Below are positions 1 to 7,961 of a stretch of 11,305 nt of DNA, in pieces. The stretch spans positions 1,760-13,064 of the forward strand of contig DIVU01000077.1 of assembly GCA_002423365.1 (NCBI GenBank), written 5' to 3'. The position numbers and the translations under genes were made by a program. Position 1 is the first letter of the stretch. The number at the start of each line of letters is the position of its first letter. Below the pieces are notes generated by a model. It saw nothing but the letters and a program-made list of their open reading frames with translations. It was not told the DNA's origin and searched no databases. The DNA comes from Desulfuromonadaceae bacterium UBA6124. GTDB lineage: Bacteria > Desulfobacterota > Desulfuromonadia > Desulfuromonadales > Trichloromonadaceae.

Positions 1-62
1 TAGTCTCCTCGACCGAGGGGGGATGGTCGATAATTCGATTGTGTTGAAGAGAGGTTCCGGCA
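1..62 (+). other. Leader upstream of fliF
   Basis: This short stretch precedes fliF. The first three bases are TAG, which could be the stop codon of an upstream gene; fliE usually sits there, but too little is present to say. A small stem (CTCCTC at 5-10 with GAGGGG at 15-20, one T-G wobble) has no T-run and is not a terminator. A ribosome site AGAGAGG at 48-54 lies 8 bases before the fliF ATG. No promoter motif is recognisable, which fits fliF being internal to a longer flgB/flgC/fliE-type operon. Confidence 0.4.
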
Positions 63-1619
63 ATGGCGGTGGCAACGAATAGAAATCTGATGCGTACGGT
101 GGGCGCCTGGCCGGCTTCCCGCAAGCTGAGTCTGCTGGCGGTGGTGCTGATCTGCGCGGCGGTCTTCGCCGCCATCATTCTGCAGGCGCGGGTGGCCGAT
201 TATCATCTGCTCTTCGCCCAGATGGAGAGCGCCGACGCCGCCGAGGTGGTGGAGTGGCTCAAGGAACGGAAGATCCCCTATCGCCTGGAGAGCAACGGTA
301 CCGCCATCCACATTCCCGCCGACCAGGTCTACGAGACCCGGCTGGAGCTGGCCGGTGCCGGCCTGCCTCGGGGGGGCGGCGTCGGTTTCGAGATCTTCGA
401 CCAGCAGAGCTTCGGCATGACCGACTTTGCCCAGAAGATCAATTACCTGCGCGCCCAGCAGGGGGAACTGTCGCGGACCATCGCTTCCCTGGCGCCGGTG
501 GAAGGGGCGCGGGTGCACCTGGCCCTGCCGGAAAAACGCCTTTTCAGCGAGCAGCAGAAGGTCGGCAGCGCTTCGGTCATCCTCAAGCTGGGGGCCGGTC
601 GCCAGCTCAAGGAAAGCCAGATCCAGGGGATCGTCCATCTGGTCGCCGGCAGCGTCGACGGCATCGAGCCCGAGAACGTCACGGTCGTCGATTCCACCGG
701 CAAGATCCTCACCGCCAATCCCTCCGATGAAATCGCCGGGCCGATGACCCCGGGGATGCTCGATTACCAGCAGACCCTGGAGCGCCGTCTGGAAGGTCGC
801 GCCCAGTCCCTTCTCGACCAGGCCCTGGGGGCCGGCAACTCGGTGGTGCGGGTGACCGCCGCCGTCGATTTCCTGCAACAGGAGCAGACCGAGGAGAGTT
901 ACGATCCCAACCGTACCGCCGTGCGCAGCGAGCAGACCAGCCAGGAAAAGAACGGCACTCCGTCCGCCGCCGGGGTGCCGGGCGTGGCCTCGAACCTGGG
1001 GGATGCCGCGCCGACCTCCGGCATGTCCTCGTCGAGCCGCAGCGAAGAGACGATCAACTATGAAATCAGCAAGGTCATCAACCGCAAGGTCTTCCCGGTC
1101 GGTACCGTCAAGCAGCTGTCCGTGGCGGTGCTCGTGGCCGATCGTCCGGCACCGGCCGCCGAAGGGGAGCAGGCCGGTGCGCCGGTCCCCCGCGACGCCA
1201 AGGAAATCCAGTCGATCCGCGCCATGGTGAGCAGCGCCCTGGGCATCGACGAGGCCCGCGGCGACAAACTTGAAGTCAGCTCCATGCCCTTCGAGAGCGC
1301 CCTCTTTGAAATGGCTTCCACGGAAAGCATGGAAGGCCCCGGGCTCTTCCAGTACCTGCCCTTCATCAAATACGGCCTGCTGATCGTCGGCGCGGTGCTG
1401 CTCTATCTGCTGCTGGCCCGGCCGATGCTGCGCACCCTGCAAGGTTCCGCCCGGGTGGTGACGCCGATGAAGACCGTCGAGGAGCTGGAGGCCGAACTGA
1501 ATCGCACCGAGGCCCTGCCCCGGCCGCAGAGCGATCCGGCCGAGCGGCTGCGGGAGCTGGCCATGCAGGAACAGGGCGCTTTCGCCCAGATTATCAAGAC
1601 CTGGTTGAGAGAGGGCTGA
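63..1619 (+). CDS. fliF: Flagellar MS-ring protein FliF
   Basis: FliF forms the MS ring in the inner membrane, the base on which rod, export gate and rotor assemble. The 518-aa product shows the full family layout. A first membrane helix lies at about residues 22-41. The ring-building domains RBM1 (about 48-105) and RBM2 (about 108-215) include the conserved stretch FGMTDFAQKINYLRAQQGEL. RBM3 is split by a polar beta-collar insertion (about 275-335) containing SYDPNR and GVPGVASN. A second membrane helix lies at about 433-455. The cytoplasmic tail ends in an amphipathic segment (about 491-518, DPAERLRELA...IIKTWLREG), where FliF binds FliG. The ATG at 63 has AGAGAGG 8 bases upstream and gives the usual short cytoplasmic N-terminus before helix 1. 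The stop is one base before fliG, so translation is probably coupled. The length is slightly below the common 530-560 aa but nothing is missing. Confidence 0.97.
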   Translation: MAVATNRNLMRTVGAWPASRKLSLLAVVLICAAVFAAIILQARVADYHLLFAQMESADAAEVVEWLKERKIPYRLESNGTAIHIPADQVYETRLELAGAGLPRGGGVGFEIFDQQSFGMTDFAQKINYLRAQQGELSRTIASLAPVEGARVHLALPEKRLFSEQQKVGSASVILKLGAGRQLKESQIQGIVHLVAGSVDGIEPENVTVVDSTGKILTANPSDEIAGPMTPGMLDYQQTLERRLEGRAQSLLDQALGAGNSVVRVTAAVDFLQQEQTEESYDPNRTAVRSEQTSQEKNGTPSAAGVPGVASNLGDAAPTSGMSSSSRSEETINYEISKVINRKVFPVGTVKQLSVAVLVADRPAPAAEGEQAGAPVPRDAKEIQSIRAMVSSALGIDEARGDKLEVSSMPFESALFEMASTESMEGPGLFQYLPFIKYGLLIVGAVLLYLLLARPMLRTLQGSARVVTPMKTVEELEAELNRTEALPRPQSDPAERLRELAMQEQGAFAQIIKTWLREG

Positions 1620-1620
1620 G

Positions 1621-2640
1621 ATGGCGGGAACGGGTCTCTTATCGCGCCTGTCCGGAGTGGAACGGGCCGCCATGTTGCTCTTTTGCCTCGGCGAAGAGGC
1701 GACCGCGCGCATCTTCGAGCGTCTCGACGACAGCGAAGTACGCAAGATCAGCCGCTGCATGATGAGCATCGAGCACGTTCCCGCCGATGTCGCCAAGCAG
1801 GTGGTCGACCATTTTCTCAAGGCCGAGGAGGAGCTGGCGGGGCTCTTCGTGCGCGGCGACGAGTTCGTCAGAAAAGCCATCTCCAGCAGTTCCAACAAGG
1901 ATCGCAAGGCGTCGCTCATGGATCAGCTCGCCGCCGGAGCCAGTTTCCGCCCCCTGGAAACGATCGCTATGATGGAGCCGCGCATGGTCGCCGGCATCCT
2001 CCAGAACGAGCATCCCCAGACCATCGCCCTGATCCTCTCGACGCAGACGCCGGAGCATACCAGCAAGATTCTGGAAGGCTTCAACGAAGCGCTGCGCGCC
2101 GAGATCGTTTACCGCATGGCGCGCATCGACAAGGTTTCCCCCGAGGTCATCAACGATATCGAGGAATCCCTGCGCCGGGAGATCGGCGCCGTGGTCGACA
2201 GCGAGCAGCAGCAGGTCGGCGGGATCGACAAGGTGGTCGACATCCTCGGGCGCATGAAGAAAGGGAAGGACCGGGTGATCCTCGGCATGATCGAGGAGAC
2301 CGACCCGGAATTGGCGGAAACCATCCGCCGCCGGCTCTTCGTCTTTGACGACCTGGTCTACATTGACGGTCGCGGCCTGCAGCAGATTCTGCGCGAGGTC
2401 AACAACGACACCCTGGTGGTGGCCCTCAAGACCGCCTCCGAGGAACTCACCAACAAGCTTTTCGCCAACATTTCCAGTCGCGCCGTGGACATGATCAAGG
2501 AAGATATGGCGGCGATGGCGCCGGTGCGTCTGGCAGACGTCGAGGTGGCGCAGCAGGAGATCATCCAGGTGGCGCTGAAGCTGGAGGAAGAAGGCAAGGT
2601 CGTTATCCCGGGAAGGGGAGTATCCGATGTCCTGGTCTAG
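1621..2640 (+). CDS. fliG: Flagellar motor switch protein FliG
   Basis: FliG is the rotor protein of the C ring. Its N-terminal domain grips the FliF tail, its middle domain binds FliM, and its C-terminal domain meets the MotA stator to make torque. The 339-aa product has the usual length. The N-domain opens with SGVERAAMLLFCLGEE (about 11-26). The middle domain carries the EHPQ motif at 130-133, with TIALIL following. The Gly-Gly hinge is at 200-201 before the C-terminal domain. The LFVF version of the MFxF hinge motif is at 239-242, followed by DDLVYIDGRGLQ and the conserved segment MAPVRLADVEVAQQ (about 299-311). The torque-helix neighbourhood is rich in charge, including three consecutive Arg at 236-238. 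The start follows fliF by one base, with a GA-rich ribosome site inside the fliF end. The last 14 bases overlap fliH. Confidence 0.98.
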   Translation: MAGTGLLSRLSGVERAAMLLFCLGEEATARIFERLDDSEVRKISRCMMSIEHVPADVAKQVVDHFLKAEEELAGLFVRGDEFVRKAISSSSNKDRKASLMDQLAAGASFRPLETIAMMEPRMVAGILQNEHPQTIALILSTQTPEHTSKILEGFNEALRAEIVYRMARIDKVSPEVINDIEESLRREIGAVVDSEQQQVGGIDKVVDILGRMKKGKDRVILGMIEETDPELAETIRRRLFVFDDLVYIDGRGLQQILREVNNDTLVVALKTASEELTNKLFANISSRAVDMIKEDMAAMAPVRLADVEVAQQEIIQVALKLEEEGKVVIPGRGVSDVLV

Positions 2641-3319
2641 AATCTACAAGGGGAACGAGTGCAACGGCCTGCAACGCCTGGTCTTTTCCGATTTCGCCAG
2701 CGGCGACGGCGGCATGGTGGCGGGGGGCGCGGTCTTTCAGGAGTCCGTTTCGTCCCTGCCGACGGCGTCCGCCGTCGACTCCGCTCGGGTGCATGTTCCG
2801 GGAGGGCCGTCCCGCGAGAGCGAAGCCCAGGCCGCCGAAGCCTTTGCCCGCGGCAAACGGGAAGGGGCCGAGCAGGTGGAAAAGCGACTTGGTCCGACCA
2901 TCCAGGCCTTCGCCTCGGCGGTTGAGGAAATCAGCCGGTTGCGGGAATCGATCCTGAAAAACAGCTCCGACGACATGTTGCGCCTGGTCCTGGCCATCGC
3001 CGAGCAGATCATTCCCTGCGCCGTCTCCCTCAATCCCGAAATCATCCATCACACCATCGTCAAGGCCCTGCAGGCGGCCGCCGACGCCGACAGCTATCAC
3101 ATCAAGGTCCATCCCGACGACATGGCGGTAGTCATGGAGAAGAAGCCCCTGCTCATGGCGAGCATCAGCGGACTGAGGAATCTGACCGTGGAAGAAAACG
3201 CCGGTATCGCCCGGGGCGGGTGCATGGTCGAGTCGGAGCTGGGGCAGGTGGATGCCACCATCGAAAGCCAGCTCGAAGAGATCCGCGAAAAGATTCTGCG
3301 CGCCGCCGGAGGGGGTTAG
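2627..3319 (+). CDS. fliH: Flagellar export ATPase regulator FliH
   Basis: FliH dimers bind FliI, hold it inactive in the cytoplasm and bring it to the C ring and export gate. The 230-aa product fits the FliH/YscL family. It has a variable N-terminal third with a single early Trp (W3). A helical segment with G-xxx-G spacing follows (G76, G80 in AFARGKREGAEQ). The globular C-terminal half contains AIAEQIIP (123-130), VHPDDM (161-166) and GGCMVESELGQVDATIESQL (197-216), the best conserved part of the family. In Salmonella, N-terminal Trp residues contact FliN/FlhA; W3 may serve here, but that is inference. The ATG at 2627 has a strong AAGGGGAG site 6 bases upstream, inside fliG, and overlaps the fliG end by 14 bases. 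Its stop abuts the fliI start codon. Confidence 0.93.
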   Translation: MSWSRIYKGNECNGLQRLVFSDFASGDGGMVAGGAVFQESVSSLPTASAVDSARVHVPGGPSRESEAQAAEAFARGKREGAEQVEKRLGPTIQAFASAVEEISRLRESILKNSSDDMLRLVLAIAEQIIPCAVSLNPEIIHHTIVKALQAAADADSYHIKVHPDDMAVVMEKKPLLMASISGLRNLTVEENAGIARGGCMVESELGQVDATIESQLEEIREKILRAAGGG

Positions 3320-4624
3320 ATGACCAATCTGGTCGGTGAGCTGCAAGGCTTCAACCCCATGCGGGTGCGGGGCAAGGTCACCAATATCGTCGGCCTGGTG
3401 GTGGAGGGCTACTGCCCCGATGCCTCGGTCGGCACCCTGTGCATGCTCACGCCCAAGGACGGCGGGGCGCCGGTCCCCGCCGAGGTCGTCGGCTTCCGCG
3501 ATTCCCGGGCGCTGCTCATGCCCCTGGGGGAGTTGCGCGGTCTCGGGCCGGGGAGTCTCATCCAGGTCTGCCGCAGCAGCGCTACCCAGAAGGTCGGCGA
3601 CGGGCTGCTAGGGCGGGTGGTGGATGCCATGGGCGAACCGATCGACGGGCCGCCTCTGCCCCCTCTCGATCACGAAATGCCCATCTACGCCTTGCCCGCC
3701 GGCCCTTTGGAACGGCGCAAGATCACCACCTCCCTCGATCTCGGGGTGCGCTCCATCAACGCCCTGCTGACTTGCGGCACCGGTCAGCGCATGGGGATCA
3801 TGGCCGGCTCCGGGGTCGGCAAGAGCGTCTTGCTCGGCACCATGGCCCGCTTCGCCCGAGCCGACATCAACGTCATCGCCCTGATCGGCGAGCGCGGGCG
3901 CGAGGTCGGCGAATTCATCGAGCGCGACCTGGGCCCGGAAGGCCTGGCCCGTTCGGTGGTGGTTGTCGCCACCTCCGATCAATCGCCGCTGTTGCGCATG
4001 CGCGGCGCCTTCGTCGCGACCACCATCGCCGAGCATTTCTGCGCCCAGGGCAAGAATGTGCTGCTGATGATGGATTCGGCGACCCGCTTCGCCATGGCCA
4101 TGCGCGAGGTCGGCCTGGCCGTCGGCGAGCCGCCCACCACCAAGGGCTATACCCCCTCGGTCTTCGCCACCCTGCCCAAGCTGCTGGAGCGGGCCGGAAG
4201 TTTCAAGGCCGGCGGCAGCATCACCGGCCTTTACACCGTGCTCGTCGACGGTGACGACATGAACGAACCGATCGCCGACGCGGTGCGCTCCATTCTCGAC
4301 GGCCACATCGTCCTCTCCCGCCAGCTGGCGGCCCGCAACCACTATCCGGCCATCGACATCCTCGCTTCGGCCAGCCGCGTCATGCGCGACATCGTCGATC
4401 CCGAGCATTTCAAACGCAGCGGCCTCCTGCGGGAGATTCTCGCCACCTACCGAGAGGCCGAGGATCTCATCAACATCGGCGCCTACGTCGCCGGCAGCAA
4501 TCCCCGCATCGACCGGGCGGTGACCAAGATCGAGGCAGTGACCCGTTTTTTGCGCCAGGAAATGGGGGAGTGGTTCGATATGCCGACGACGCTCGCCCAG
4601 CTCAAGGAGCTGGGCCTCGACTGA
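3320..4624 (+). CDS. fliI: Flagellum-specific export ATPase FliI
   Basis: FliI hydrolyses ATP at the base of the flagellar type III export apparatus to unload and help export rod, hook and filament subunits; it is homologous to F1 beta/alpha subunits. The 434-aa protein is full length. The N-terminal barrel (RGKVTNIVGLVVEGY, about 17-31) is followed by the ATPase core. The core carries Walker A AGSGVGKS (162-169, Lys168), GERGREVGEF with the probable catalytic Glu191 (190-199), Walker B NVLLMMDS (246-253, Asp252) and the signature FAMAMREVGLAVGEPP (257-272). SASRVM near 350-355 and the C-terminal helical domain complete it. The ATG directly follows the fliH stop with no gap; the ribosome site GGAGGGGG (3308-3315) lies in the fliH end. 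The N-terminus is slightly short, but no better upstream start exists without overlapping fliH. Confidence 0.97.
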   Translation: MTNLVGELQGFNPMRVRGKVTNIVGLVVEGYCPDASVGTLCMLTPKDGGAPVPAEVVGFRDSRALLMPLGELRGLGPGSLIQVCRSSATQKVGDGLLGRVVDAMGEPIDGPPLPPLDHEMPIYALPAGPLERRKITTSLDLGVRSINALLTCGTGQRMGIMAGSGVGKSVLLGTMARFARADINVIALIGERGREVGEFIERDLGPEGLARSVVVVATSDQSPLLRMRGAFVATTIAEHFCAQGKNVLLMMDSATRFAMAMREVGLAVGEPPTTKGYTPSVFATLPKLLERAGSFKAGGSITGLYTVLVDGDDMNEPIADAVRSILDGHIVLSRQLAARNHYPAIDILASASRVMRDIVDPEHFKRSGLLREILATYREAEDLINIGAYVAGSNPRIDRAVTKIEAVTRFLRQEMGEWFDMPTTLAQLKELGLD

Positions 4625-4630
4625 GTGGCT

Positions 4631-4665
4631 GATGAAAAACGCCCATCCGCGGCGTTGCCCTCATC
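4631..4665. other. Stem-loop in the fliI-fliJ gap
   Basis: The 109-base gap (4625-4733) is the largest inside the first unit. It contains an inverted repeat in two parts: GATGA (4631-4635) with TCATC (4661-4665) outside, and AACGCC (4638-4643) with GGCGTT (4651-4656) inside around a 7-base loop. On the + strand no T-run follows, so it is not a canonical terminator for the operon. Read on the - strand, the inner stem is followed by five T, which resembles a weak rho-independent terminator for antisense transcripts. An mRNA processing or stability role is also possible. The rest of the gap shows no gene I would trust. Confidence 0.45.
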
Positions 4666-4719
4666 CGGATTTATTGATCAGCCTTACAGCACGATTTCAG
4701 GGAATTTTCTCCGCGGGGT

Positions 4720-4725
4720 GAAGGA
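4720..4725 (+). promoter_or_regulatory. Ribosome binding site deciding the fliJ start
   Basis: GAAGGA lies 8 bases before the ATG at 4734, ideal spacing. The alternative in-frame TTG at 4728 would be only 2 bases from this site, so the ATG is preferred. Confidence 0.75.
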
Positions 4726-4733
4726 CTTTGGTC

Positions 4734-5165
4734 ATGGCAAAATTCAAGCTGCAAACCGTGCTCGACTACCGGGAACGCTTGGAGAGTCTGGCGCAGCAGG
4801 CCCACGCCGAAGCCCTCGACCGGGAGAACCGTCTGCTCGAGGACCTGACCGCCAAGCGCCGCGAACTGGACAGTCTGCGGGACGAGTTCGAGGACTTGCA
4901 GCGCAAGGGACTGGATGCTTTCGAGTTCTCGCTCTACAGCAATCACATCGGTCATGCCATGGGCCAGGTGGCGGATTTGGTGGAGCGCTGGGAGGCCGCC
5001 CGCGACGAGGTCGAAACCCGTCGCCAGGCCCTGTGCGTCGCCAGCCAGGAGCGGCAACTGCTGGAAAAACTCAAGGAAAAACATCGGAATGAAGCCTATG
5101 CCGAAGAACTGCACAAAGAGGCGGTGCAACTCGATGAAGTCGCCGTGCGCCAATTCAGGAAATAG
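4734..5165 (+). CDS. fliJ: Flagellar export chaperone FliJ
   Basis: FliJ is a small antiparallel coiled-coil protein. It forms the central stalk of the FliI hexamer, like F1 gamma, and links the ATPase to FlhA while recycling export chaperones. The 143-aa product starts MAKFKLQTVLDYRER, the standard N-terminal pattern of the family. It continues as almost uninterrupted charged helix with heptad-like leucines, and ends in the conserved acidic helix (about 120-143, AYAEELHKEAVQLDEVAVRQ). The length matches the usual 140-150 aa. The ATG at 4734 is chosen over an in-frame TTG at 4728 because of the ribosome site position and the family N-terminus. It sits after a 109-base gap from fliI and 14 bases before the next gene. 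FliJ proteins are weakly conserved, so the call rests on pattern plus position. Confidence 0.92.
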   Translation: MAKFKLQTVLDYRERLESLAQQAHAEALDRENRLLEDLTAKRRELDSLRDEFEDLQRKGLDAFEFSLYSNHIGHAMGQVADLVERWEAARDEVETRRQALCVASQERQLLEKLKEKHRNEAYAEELHKEAVQLDEVAVRQFRK

Positions 5166-5179
5166 ACAGGGGTAAAACC

Positions 5180-5695
5180 ATGCGTCCCGGATTTCTGCTC
5201 TTATCGATTACCTTGGCGGGCATTCTCCTCGTCGGCGGGGCGCCGCCAACCGGCGGCGAGGAGGCCATGCTGCCCGGCTTGGATTCCCTGGAACAGCGCC
5301 GTTTGCTTCTCTCCCTGCAAGAGGAGCGGGAGTCGTTGCAGCAGGAATTCGCCGCCAAGGAAGAAAAACTCGCCATCAGGGAATTAGAGCTAAAGACCCT
5401 GGAGACCGAGGTCGATAAGAAGTTAGCCCAGCTCCAGCAGGCGCGGGACGACCTGAGTCGTCTGCTGGAAGCCAAGGACGAGGTGGAGGCCCAACGGATC
5501 CAGGGGCTCGGCAAGATGTACGAAAAGATGGACCCCGCCCAGGGCGCGGTTCTTCTCGCCGAGCTCGACCGGGAACTGGCAGTGCGGATTCTGGCCGGTA
5601 TGAAGGCCAAGGCCGCCGGTGCCCTGTTGGAAAACATGCCTCCGGAAGAGGCGCGTCGCCTGAGTACTTCCTATTCCACCCTCGTCGAGGATTAA
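5180..5695 (+). CDS. MotE/YlxF-like coiled-coil protein with MgtE_N-like C-terminus
   Basis: The 171-aa protein begins with a short hydrophobic segment (about 4-20) after Met-Arg, consistent with a signal peptide or N-terminal anchor, so most of it should lie outside the inner membrane. A Glu/Leu/Gln-rich coiled coil (about 36-107) follows. The compact C-terminal domain (about 108-165, YEKMDPAQGAVLLAELDREL...ILAGMKAKAAGALLENMPPE) resembles the MgtE intracellular N domain shared by MotE proteins. In alphaproteobacteria MotE is a periplasmic chaperone for the motility protein MotC. In Bacillus a similar gene, ylxF, lies between fliJ and fliK, the position seen here. The ATG at 5180 has AGGGGT (5168-5173) upstream and lies 14 bases after fliJ. 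The role in this organism is unknown; assisting a periplasmic part of the motor is the reasonable guess. Confidence 0.82.
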   Translation: MRPGFLLLSITLAGILLVGGAPPTGGEEAMLPGLDSLEQRRLLLSLQEERESLQQEFAAKEEKLAIRELELKTLETEVDKKLAQLQQARDDLSRLLEAKDEVEAQRIQGLGKMYEKMDPAQGAVLLAELDRELAVRILAGMKAKAAGALLENMPPEEARRLSTSYSTLVED

Positions 5696-5717
5696 GCCGG
5701 GCTCTTCCATTCTCCTC

Positions 5718-5725
5718 GAAGGGTG
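5718..5725 (+). promoter_or_regulatory. Ribosome binding site deciding the fliK start
   Basis: GAAGGGTG ends 6 bases before the ATG at 5732. An in-frame GTG at 5723 falls inside this site and has no ribosome site of its own at a usable distance, so the ATG is preferred. Confidence 0.7.
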
Positions 5726-5731
5726 ACCAGT

Positions 5732-7939
5732 ATGCAAATTCCCCCTGTTTCCCTCGACAGCCTGTTGCCCGCGGCGAACCCGGCCGCCCCTCCCGCGACG
5801 GACGGCGGCGGTTTTGCCCGTTCCTTGCAGAAACGACAGGACGCCCTCGCTGCTCCAGCGGCCGATTCGGCCGCGCAATCCCCCGAACACGTGAAAACTA
5901 TGGCCGCCCGCCGCGACGGTGAATCCCGCCAGGGTGCGGAGGATAACGGCGCCGAGTTGGAGGAAGGAGGCGCGCCTCTTGCCAAAGAGTCGGCTCAGTC
6001 TTCCCCCCGACGCGGCGCCAAAGCCAGTTCGGGCGATGTCCCCCTCGGCACCGAGACGGACCCTGCCCGGATTCCTCCGGACATGGCGATTTCGCTGGAA
6101 GTCCCTGTCCCGGAAGGGGTTGACGCGGCCGTGCCGTTGTCACCCCTGGCGAGGGAGGTCTCTTCTTCATCGCTTCCGTTCATTTCCGTGACTGACGCCG
6201 AGGCGTTCCCCGAGGCGAGTGTGCAAGGGGCGCCAGTGCAGCCTTTGCCTTTGCCTGTTTCTTCGCTTTCCGAGGCGGAAAATCCGACGTCACGGGTCGC
6301 TTCCCCCGGCGAAAGTTCCACCGTCGTGGGGGCGGTTCCGGAAATTGATGGGCCCGGGTCACCGGGGAATCCCCGTGTCTCGACTGTTCCGCAGGGCGAG
6401 GCCGTCGCCGCCTCGGTTCTCGGGTCGGATCCGGTTTCGTTCCCGGTCTCGGCCTCAGCTTCGGCCCCGACTCCGACTTGGATAGACGCTGTGCAGACAC
6501 CGGAAGCGCTTGCGCCCGCACCCGACCGAAAGGTCGCGGCTGGGCTTGCTCCGATCAGGGCAGGGCAGGGAGCGGCGTCCTCCCTTTCGGCCGTCCCCAC
6601 ACAAGAAACGGTTGATCCCGCCGCTACGAGGGTCGCGGAAATCTCCAGCACTCGTGGTTCGATGGCGGAAACCCCGCGTTCGGCGGTGGAGCCTTTCTCC
6701 CCTGAAGCATCCGTCGACAGGCCCGTCAGCGGGAGCGGACCGGTAGCGCGGGCGGAAGAGGCGGTCGCGGCGGTTCCCAGGGAACCGTTCTTTGCTGCTA
6801 ACCCATCCATGGACTCCACGCCGGAAGCATCCGCCGCCCGGGCCGAGGCTTCAGCCGTTGCCCCAGCCTTTGCCCCCGCCATCGGCGGCGCGCCGTCTTC
6901 GCCGTCGAAAGGCTCGCCGGCGCCCGTCGCCACGGATGTTGCCTCTGTCACCACCGTCTCGGACTCGGCTACGGCGCGGGTTCCCGCTGCATCCGCTCGC
7001 CAGGACTCGCCGGTCGCCCCTTCTCTTCGGCCGCCGGTCGATGCGGCGGTGATCGACTCTTTACGGGTCTCCCCGGCGCCAAGCCAACCCGTTTCGGTGC
7101 CACCCCAGGCCGCCACGGGCATCGCGACCCTGGCCGAAGGGATGGCTCCGCTTCGCGAAACGGTCGTGCCGCCAAGATTGCGGGAGGATCTGCGCGGGTC
7201 GCGCCTGGAGACTTCCTCGGATCGGCGCTTCGCCCAACTCTTGGGCGAGACGAGAGGAGCGGTTCGTGTTTCGGTTGCGCAAGGGGAATCGTTGCCGGTG
7301 ATGGATGCCGGCAAAGGGGAGGGGGCTGAGCTGCTCTTCCGTGAGCCTGGGGCGCAGGTGGAACCGGGGATCTTCCGGGCCGCCGCCGATAACGGGTCGA
7401 ATCCTACGGTGTTTTCCGCCGTCGGGCAGGGGGGCGCAACCCCCCAGGCCGCGTCTTCCGGCAGTGGCACGACAGCCGCCGCCACGCCTTTTACCCTGCC
7501 AGTGCCCGAGGAGCAGGTCTATCAGCAGGTGGCGAGCCGCCTGACCCTGGTCGACGGCGAACGGCACAGCCGTATGACCATGCGTCTCTATCCCGAAGAA
7601 TTGGGTCAGGTCAAGCTCGAGCTGACGGTGGAAGGGGACCGGGTGCGGGTGCAGATGCACGCCCAGAATCAGCAGGTTCAGGAAGTGCTGGAAAAGTACC
7701 TGCCGCGGCTGCGTGAATCCTTCGAGCAGCAGGGCTTGAAGCTGGAAGAGGCCCAGGTCACCTACGATTCACCGGGGCAGGGGGGACGCGGCTCCTTCCA
7801 GGAATCCCGGCAGTCCTTCTTCGCGGCCCGATCTTCCGGCCGTTCCGCCGGCCGCGCGGCCGGTGAGGAGGAACCGGTGGTTTCGCCGCCACCTTCCCCG
7901 GCCAATCCGCGCCCCGGTGGCATCAGCGTGCGGGTGTGA
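5732..7939 (+). CDS. fliK: Flagellar hook-length control protein FliK, unusually long
   Basis: FliK is exported during hook growth, measures hook length with its extended N-terminal part, and through its C-terminal domain triggers FlhB to switch export from hook to filament subunits. The 735-aa product has an N-terminal export region (MQIPPVSLDSLLP, FARSL at 28-32). A very long Ala/Pro/Ser/Val-rich low-complexity region runs from about 35 to 580. The globular Flg_hook domain spans about 591-690 and contains MRLYPEELGQVKLELTVEGD from residue 617. The polar tail ends in GGISVRV. Salmonella FliK is about 405 aa, so this is nearly twice as long, with all the extra length in the ruler part. The ATG at 5732 is chosen over a GTG at 5723 from the ribosome site. 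It is the last gene before a strong terminator. The identity of the C-terminal domain is clear; the middle region has no recognisable fold. Confidence 0.94.
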   Translation: MQIPPVSLDSLLPAANPAAPPATDGGGFARSLQKRQDALAAPAADSAAQSPEHVKTMAARRDGESRQGAEDNGAELEEGGAPLAKESAQSSPRRGAKASSGDVPLGTETDPARIPPDMAISLEVPVPEGVDAAVPLSPLAREVSSSSLPFISVTDAEAFPEASVQGAPVQPLPLPVSSLSEAENPTSRVASPGESSTVVGAVPEIDGPGSPGNPRVSTVPQGEAVAASVLGSDPVSFPVSASASAPTPTWIDAVQTPEALAPAPDRKVAAGLAPIRAGQGAASSLSAVPTQETVDPAATRVAEISSTRGSMAETPRSAVEPFSPEASVDRPVSGSGPVARAEEAVAAVPREPFFAANPSMDSTPEASAARAEASAVAPAFAPAIGGAPSSPSKGSPAPVATDVASVTTVSDSATARVPAASARQDSPVAPSLRPPVDAAVIDSLRVSPAPSQPVSVPPQAATGIATLAEGMAPLRETVVPPRLREDLRGSRLETSSDRRFAQLLGETRGAVRVSVAQGESLPVMDAGKGEGAELLFREPGAQVEPGIFRAAADNGSNPTVFSAVGQGGATPQAASSGSGTTAAATPFTLPVPEEQVYQQVASRLTLVDGERHSRMTMRLYPEELGQVKLELTVEGDRVRVQMHAQNQQVQEVLEKYLPRLRESFEQQGLKLEEAQVTYDSPGQGGRGSFQESRQSFFAARSSGRSAGRAAGEEEPVVSPPPSPANPRPGGISVRV

Positions 7940-7961
7940 GAAACGGCCCCTGGCGATTGGC

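Noticed and set aside
3608..4408. Open frame of 266 codons on the - strand
   Set aside because: It is antisense to the conserved ATPase core of fliI. Such frames are common opposite GC-rich genes, and no family features are visible.
4625..5092. Open frame from a GTG just after fliI, 155 codons
   Set aside because: It runs through fliJ in another frame, has no ribosome site at a usable distance, and its product is Arg/Gly/Pro-rich with no motif.
5995..7485. Long open frame of 496 codons on the - strand
   Set aside because: It lies antisense to the low-complexity part of fliK. Its product is compositionally biased Ala/Ser/Gly/Thr sequence with no domain, a mirror of the fliK composition in GC-rich DNA.
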